DNA from: Alphaproteobacteria bacterium
GTDB taxonomy: Bacteria; Pseudomonadota; Alphaproteobacteria; Paracaedibacterales; CAIOTO01
DNA length: 9,057 nt
Direction: 5' to 3'
Assembly (NCBI GenBank): GCA_030727085.1
Contig: JANRCF010000035.1
Coordinates: 46,328-55,384, forward strand
A model generated the notes under the pieces. The model was not told the DNA's origin. It did no database searches and saw nothing but the letters and a program-made list of their open reading frames with translations. Position numbers and translations under genes: made by a program. Below, piece after piece: positions 5,921-9,057 of this stretch (the stretch's first letter is position 1; every line of letters begins with the position of its first letter).

Positions 5921-6493
5921 ATGACAAATGTACCTTTAGAGCAACCAAATATCACCGATCAAATTTATGATGTTATTGCGAACATCGCTCCTTTTGATAC
6001 TCTTGAGCAAGAGCATATCAACGATACCCTTGCATGGATTAAAAGTGGCGAGCCTATTTTCCGGATTCAAAAGCCAGCTGTGCCGAATAAGCACTTGGTC
6101 TCGAGCGCTGTAATCTTTGACGAAAAGGTATCAAAAATTCTATTGGTTTATCACAAGAATTACATGAAATGGCTGCCAGCTGGCGGACACTTGGAACCTG
6201 AAGAATGCCCAAAAACTGCCATAGCACGCGAATGCATGGAGGAGCTTAGTATAGAGGCTCATTTTTGGCGTGAAGATCCTGTTTTTTTGACATCAACATT
6301 TACGAGTGGGCCGCTCACGCATCATTGGGATGTTAGTTTGTGGTATGTGTTAAAGGGCGATCATCGTGTTGTTTACGATTATGACCCACGCGAATTTCAG
6401 AACATTCAGTGGTTTGGCTTTGACGAAATTCCGTATGACACTGCTGACCTACACATGCAACGGTTTGTGGATAAGCTGAAGGGGATGCTATGA
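5921..6493 (+). CDS. NUDIX hydrolase
   Basis: NUDIX enzymes cleave nucleoside diphosphates linked to another moiety, needing Mg2+ or Mn2+. The 23-residue Nudix box runs from G89 to I111 (G, five residues, E95, seven residues, R103-E104-C-M-E107-E108-L-S-I) and keeps every metal-binding glutamate; only the usual glycine near its end is serine (S110), which is a tolerated change. About 55 residues precede the catalytic domain (VSSAVIFDEK onward) and are not recognised; the total of 190 is somewhat longer than minimal NUDIX proteins. The ATG at 5921 is supported by GAAAGGA at 5908-5914, six bases away. The stop overlaps the start of the GNAT gene by ATGA, so the two are probably translated together. 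The substrate is unknown; nucleotide sanitation, NADH or nucleotide-sugar cleavage are all possible. Confidence 0.9.
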   Translation: MTNVPLEQPNITDQIYDVIANIAPFDTLEQEHINDTLAWIKSGEPIFRIQKPAVPNKHLVSSAVIFDEKVSKILLVYHKNYMKWLPAGGHLEPEECPKTAIARECMEELSIEAHFWREDPVFLTSTFTSGPLTHHWDVSLWYVLKGDHRVVYDYDPREFQNIQWFGFDEIPYDTADLHMQRFVDKLKGML

Positions 6494-6960
6494 TAGAAGA
6501 ACTTGCATGCAGAAAAGCAGCTTTGGATGATTTGTTTGCCATTATAGAGCTTATATTAGAAAATGATGAGCTTGCGAAAAGCAGAGAAAGTGATAATGTA
6601 TTTGACCAAGCGTATATTGATGCTTTCCATAAAATTAACAACGACTCTAATCACTACTTAATGGTAACTGAACTTAATTCTCAGGTTGTTGGGGTATGTC
6701 ATTTGACATTGATCCCATCTCTTAGCTTTGTTGGCTCAACACGTTTGCAAATTGAGACAGTGCGCGTGAGAGAAAAATATAGGGAGCATGGCATTGGCGA
6801 ATGGATGATGAGGGCTGCCATTAATTATGGGATTGTGCATGGTGCATCAATTGTTCAATTAACAACTAATAAAAAACGTGCACGTGCAAAATCTTTTTAT
6901 GAGCGTCTTGGTTTTGAGGCTACTCATGAAGGAATGAAGTTGTATATAAAGAAAGCTTAA
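6490..6960 (+). CDS. GNAT-family N-acetyltransferase
   Basis: This 156-residue protein has the GNAT fold, which moves an acetyl group from acetyl-CoA to an amine. Motif A is visible as IETVRVREKYREHGIGEWM (88-106), with R98-x-x-G101-x-G103 forming the pyrophosphate-binding loop, and motif B as the NKKRARAKSFYERLGFE stretch at 127-143. The preceding strand (VVGVCHLTLIPSL, 66-78) fits the fold. The ATG at 6490 overlaps the NUDIX TGA in ATGA, indicating translational coupling. It has no signal peptide or membrane segment. The acceptor cannot be predicted: small-molecule amines, antibiotics and protein N-termini are all acted on by relatives of this size. A 136-bp gap separates it from bamA. Confidence 0.9.
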   Translation: MIEELACRKAALDDLFAIIELILENDELAKSRESDNVFDQAYIDAFHKINNDSNHYLMVTELNSQVVGVCHLTLIPSLSFVGSTRLQIETVRVREKYREHGIGEWMMRAAINYGIVHGASIVQLTTNKKRARAKSFYERLGFEATHEGMKLYIKKA

Positions 6961-6977
6961 ATTCTCAGTGCTGCGTT

Positions 6978-6995
6978 TCTGCTGCTGTAAGCAGA
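6978..6995 (+). terminator. Small hairpin after the NUDIX-GNAT pair
   Basis: TCTGCT (6978-6983) and AGCAGA (6990-6995) form a perfect 6-bp stem with a GCTGTA loop, 17 bases after the GNAT stop. There is no T-tract after it, so it is at best a weak or factor-assisted terminator. The rest of the gap up to bamA holds a 10-bp palindrome AAGAATTCTT (around 7004-7013) and CTTTG-TATAAA-CAAAG (7052-7066), either of which could take part in bamA regulation. Confidence 0.3.
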
Positions 6996-7096
6996 GGTAT
7001 GCAAGAATTCTTCGTCAGAATTCATTTTATGACTAGCAATAGATGCAAACCCTTTGTATAAACAAAGCAGTATATCCAGTTATTAGATTTAATTTC

Positions 7097-9057
7097 ATGA
7101 AAAGAACAGCACTAGCAACCTTACTTTTTGCAGCACTCATTTCCTCTACAGCTGCTGCTCCTCTTAAAGGCATCCGCATTGAAGGCAATCAGCGTATCGA
7201 ATCAGAAACAATTCATTCATATCTTCCCATCAAGGTAGGTGAGGAGTTTTTACCAAATCAACTTGATGAATCACTAAAGGCGTTGCATGCAACGGGGTAT
7301 TTTACAGATGTGCATGTATCTAATGATAACGATACAATGGTCGTTAAGGTAGAAGAAAATCCCATTATAAATAGAATTGCATATGAAGGTAACAGCAAGT
7401 TAAAAGATGATGTGATTCAGCAAGAAATTAAGTTCCGCCCACGTGAAGTGTTGTCGCGTGCACGCATTCAAGAAGCACAACAACGTGTTCTCGAAATTTA
7501 TCGTCGCATGGGACGCTTTGGTGCGCGTGTTGAACCAAAGATTATTAAGTTGCCGGAAAATCGTGTTGATTTGATTTTTGAAATTGATGAAGGCGCTGTG
7601 ACGTATGTTCGTAAAATTACCTTTATTGGAAACAAGCATATCCCATCGAAAAAACTGGAAGAGCAGCTTAACTCAAAACGTACGCGTTGGTATCGTTTCT
7701 TTGCGGTAGATGATGTCTATGATCCAGATCGTTTTATGGCTGACCAACAAGCGCTTCGTAAATTCTACTACGACAATGGCTATCCTGATTTTCGTATTAT
7801 TACAGCGCACGCTGAATTAAGTCCTGACCAGAAAGACTTCTTCTTTACGTTCCACGTAGAAGAAGGTGAGAAGTATGATTTTGGTAAAATTGAAATTACA
7901 TCGAAATTGCCAAACGTAAAAACAAATGACCTTAAAGAAGTGCTCACGTTTGCAGAGAGCGATACATTCAGCGGCAAGCAAATTGAAAAATCAATCACAT
8001 TGATGTCAAATGCAGTCGGTGTACAAGGATATGCTTTCGTTGCGATTGAGCCAATCGTTAAGAAGAATCCTGAAACGAAAAAGGCAGATATTACATTCGA
8101 AATTAAAGAAGGACCACGCGTTTATATCGAGAAAATCGTATTCTCAGGAAATGATCGCACGCGTGACAATGTGTTGCGTCGTGAGATGGAACTTCATGAA
8201 GGTGATGCGTTTAACTCTCAAAAACTTAAAAACTCAGAGCGTCGTCTGAAGGACTTAGGCTACTTTAAAACAGTGACCGTTGATACTGAACCTGGCGCGG
8301 GCGCGGATCAAGCGCGCATTGTTGTAAAAGTAGAAGAGCAGTCAACCGGTGAAATTGGTCTTGCGGGTGGCTATTCTACATTGGATGGTCCATTGGCATC
8401 GATTCGTTTGATCGAGCGCAACTTTATGGGAACAGGTCGCGTTTTACACTCTGACTTATCCATTGCTAAAAAGCGCCAAGATTTTGATGTTGGTATTGTC
8501 GAGCCGTATTTCTTAGGTCGTAATATGACAGGAAGCGCAAGCGTCTTTAGTTCAAAATCAAGTCGTTTTGATGCATATACGGAACAAGGAACGGGTATAC
8601 GAACAGGTATTGGTTATCGCTTAAGTGAATATTGGTCGCAAGGTTTTAACTACATAATTAAGCAAGAAAAAATTTCATCAGCACGCGCATCGATATCTTC
8701 ATATATTGCTGAGCAGCTTGGCACATCTATTACATCCGCCTTGGCGCATTCACTTTCCTATGATCGTCGCGATGCTGGACGTAATACAACGTCAGGTTAT
8801 GTTATCGGTATGTCTAACACATATGCAGGTCTTGGTGGTAACGTTGAATATTTAAAGAACATCTTGAACGCAAGTTGGTATTATCCTGTTGCTGATGAGG
8901 TTGTCTTGAATATTCGTGGTGAAGCAGGTGGAATAGAGCGTATTGGCAAGAAAATTCGCACCGTTGACAAATTCTCGCTTGGTGCGCAATCATTCCGTGG
9001 GTTTGAATTTGGTGGTATTGGTCCACGTGATGCCACTACAAAAGATCCGCTTGGTGG
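7097..9057 (+). CDS. bamA: Outer membrane assembly factor BamA, partial (3' end missing)
   Basis: BamA is the Omp85-family core of the BAM complex, inserting beta-barrel proteins into the outer membrane. The frame is open from the ATG at 7097 to the window edge (653 complete codons). A signal peptide covers residues 1 to about 21 (MKRTALATLLFAALISSTAAA). Five POTRA domains follow, starting near 23, 92, 168, 260 and 339, each with the expected core (for instance IEGNQRI, YEGNSKL, FIGNKHI, FSGNDRT). The barrel begins around 415 (GEIGLAGGYS). The conserved barrel-lumen loop 6 motif is seen as FRGF with R634, followed by GPRD; the remaining roughly 120-150 residues, including the C-terminal signal strand, lie outside. 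POTRA3 wording (RWYRFFAVDDVYDPDRF) is alphaproteobacterial in style. No Shine-Dalgarno sequence is visible. In many relatives rseP precedes bamA; here a GNAT gene does. Confidence 0.97.
   Translation, partial: MKRTALATLLFAALISSTAAAPLKGIRIEGNQRIESETIHSYLPIKVGEEFLPNQLDESLKALHATGYFTDVHVSNDNDTMVVKVEENPIINRIAYEGNSKLKDDVIQQEIKFRPREVLSRARIQEAQQRVLEIYRRMGRFGARVEPKIIKLPENRVDLIFEIDEGAVTYVRKITFIGNKHIPSKKLEEQLNSKRTRWYRFFAVDDVYDPDRFMADQQALRKFYYDNGYPDFRIITAHAELSPDQKDFFFTFHVEEGEKYDFGKIEITSKLPNVKTNDLKEVLTFAESDTFSGKQIEKSITLMSNAVGVQGYAFVAIEPIVKKNPETKKADITFEIKEGPRVYIEKIVFSGNDRTRDNVLRREMELHEGDAFNSQKLKNSERRLKDLGYFKTVTVDTEPGAGADQARIVVKVEEQSTGEIGLAGGYSTLDGPLASIRLIERNFMGTGRVLHSDLSIAKKRQDFDVGIVEPYFLGRNMTGSASVFSSKSSRFDAYTEQGTGIRTGIGYRLSEYWSQGFNYIIKQEKISSARASISSYIAEQLGTSITSALAHSLSYDRRDAGRNTTSGYVIGMSNTYAGLGGNVEYLKNILNASWYYPVADEVVLNIRGEAGGIERIGKKIRTVDKFSLGAQSFRGFEFGGIGPRDATTKDPLG

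Noticed and set aside
8010..8249. Plus-strand open frame of 79 codons
   Set aside because: It is a shifted frame inside the POTRA4-POTRA5 coding part of bamA, which is continuous and strongly matched to its family.

Overview
The window looks like a stretch of chromosome from a low-GC, probably host-associated alphaproteobacterium of the Holosporales/Rickettsiales kind. Three things point there. The BamA POTRA domains carry wording typical of alphaproteobacterial BamA. The single-HKD phospholipase D closely resembles the Rickettsia Pld protein as I remember it. The intergenic spaces contain palindromic repeats with CGTCAT-GCGA arms of the sort common in these bacteria. The taxonomic call is inference; no rRNA gene is present and I could not run a search.

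Layout. Positions 1-610 hold no convincing gene, only a GC-rich hairpin and two small low-confidence reading frames. A membrane-anchored or secreted PLD-family phosphodiesterase (611-1234, +) converges on a family-9 glycosyltransferase (1240-2241, -); their stop codons sit in one shared hairpin. A PduO-type corrinoid adenosyltransferase follows on the minus strand (2331-2912). It is divergent from a plus-strand block: undecaprenyl-diphosphatase UppP (3132-3932), a flippase-like integral membrane protein (4058-5008), a histidine phosphatase (5187-5756), and a NUDIX hydrolase (5921-6493) that overlaps a GNAT acetyltransferase (6490-6960) by 4 bp. The window ends inside bamA (from 7097), cut in the beta-barrel just after the conserved RGF motif.

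Three consecutive gaps in the plus-strand block are filled by small repeats. Two are approximately 86-bp palindromic elements (3951-4037 and 5774-5860). The third is a 141-bp MITE-like element (5015-5155) with 17-bp terminal inverted repeats and a perfect 5-bp flanking duplication, TGATG. Removing them leaves gaps of about 38, 32 and 77 bp, so the five genes may once have been a tighter cluster.

Functionally the window leans toward the cell envelope: UppP recycles the lipid carrier, the GT9 enzyme probably builds LPS core or another surface glycan, the flippase-like protein belongs to a membrane-lipid-linked family, and BamA assembles outer-membrane proteins. The phosphatase, NUDIX and GNAT genes have general catalytic folds whose substrates cannot be read from sequence. 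I do not see a clearly new multi-gene system; the most informative unusual signals are the repeat insertions and the Rickettsia-like Pld.
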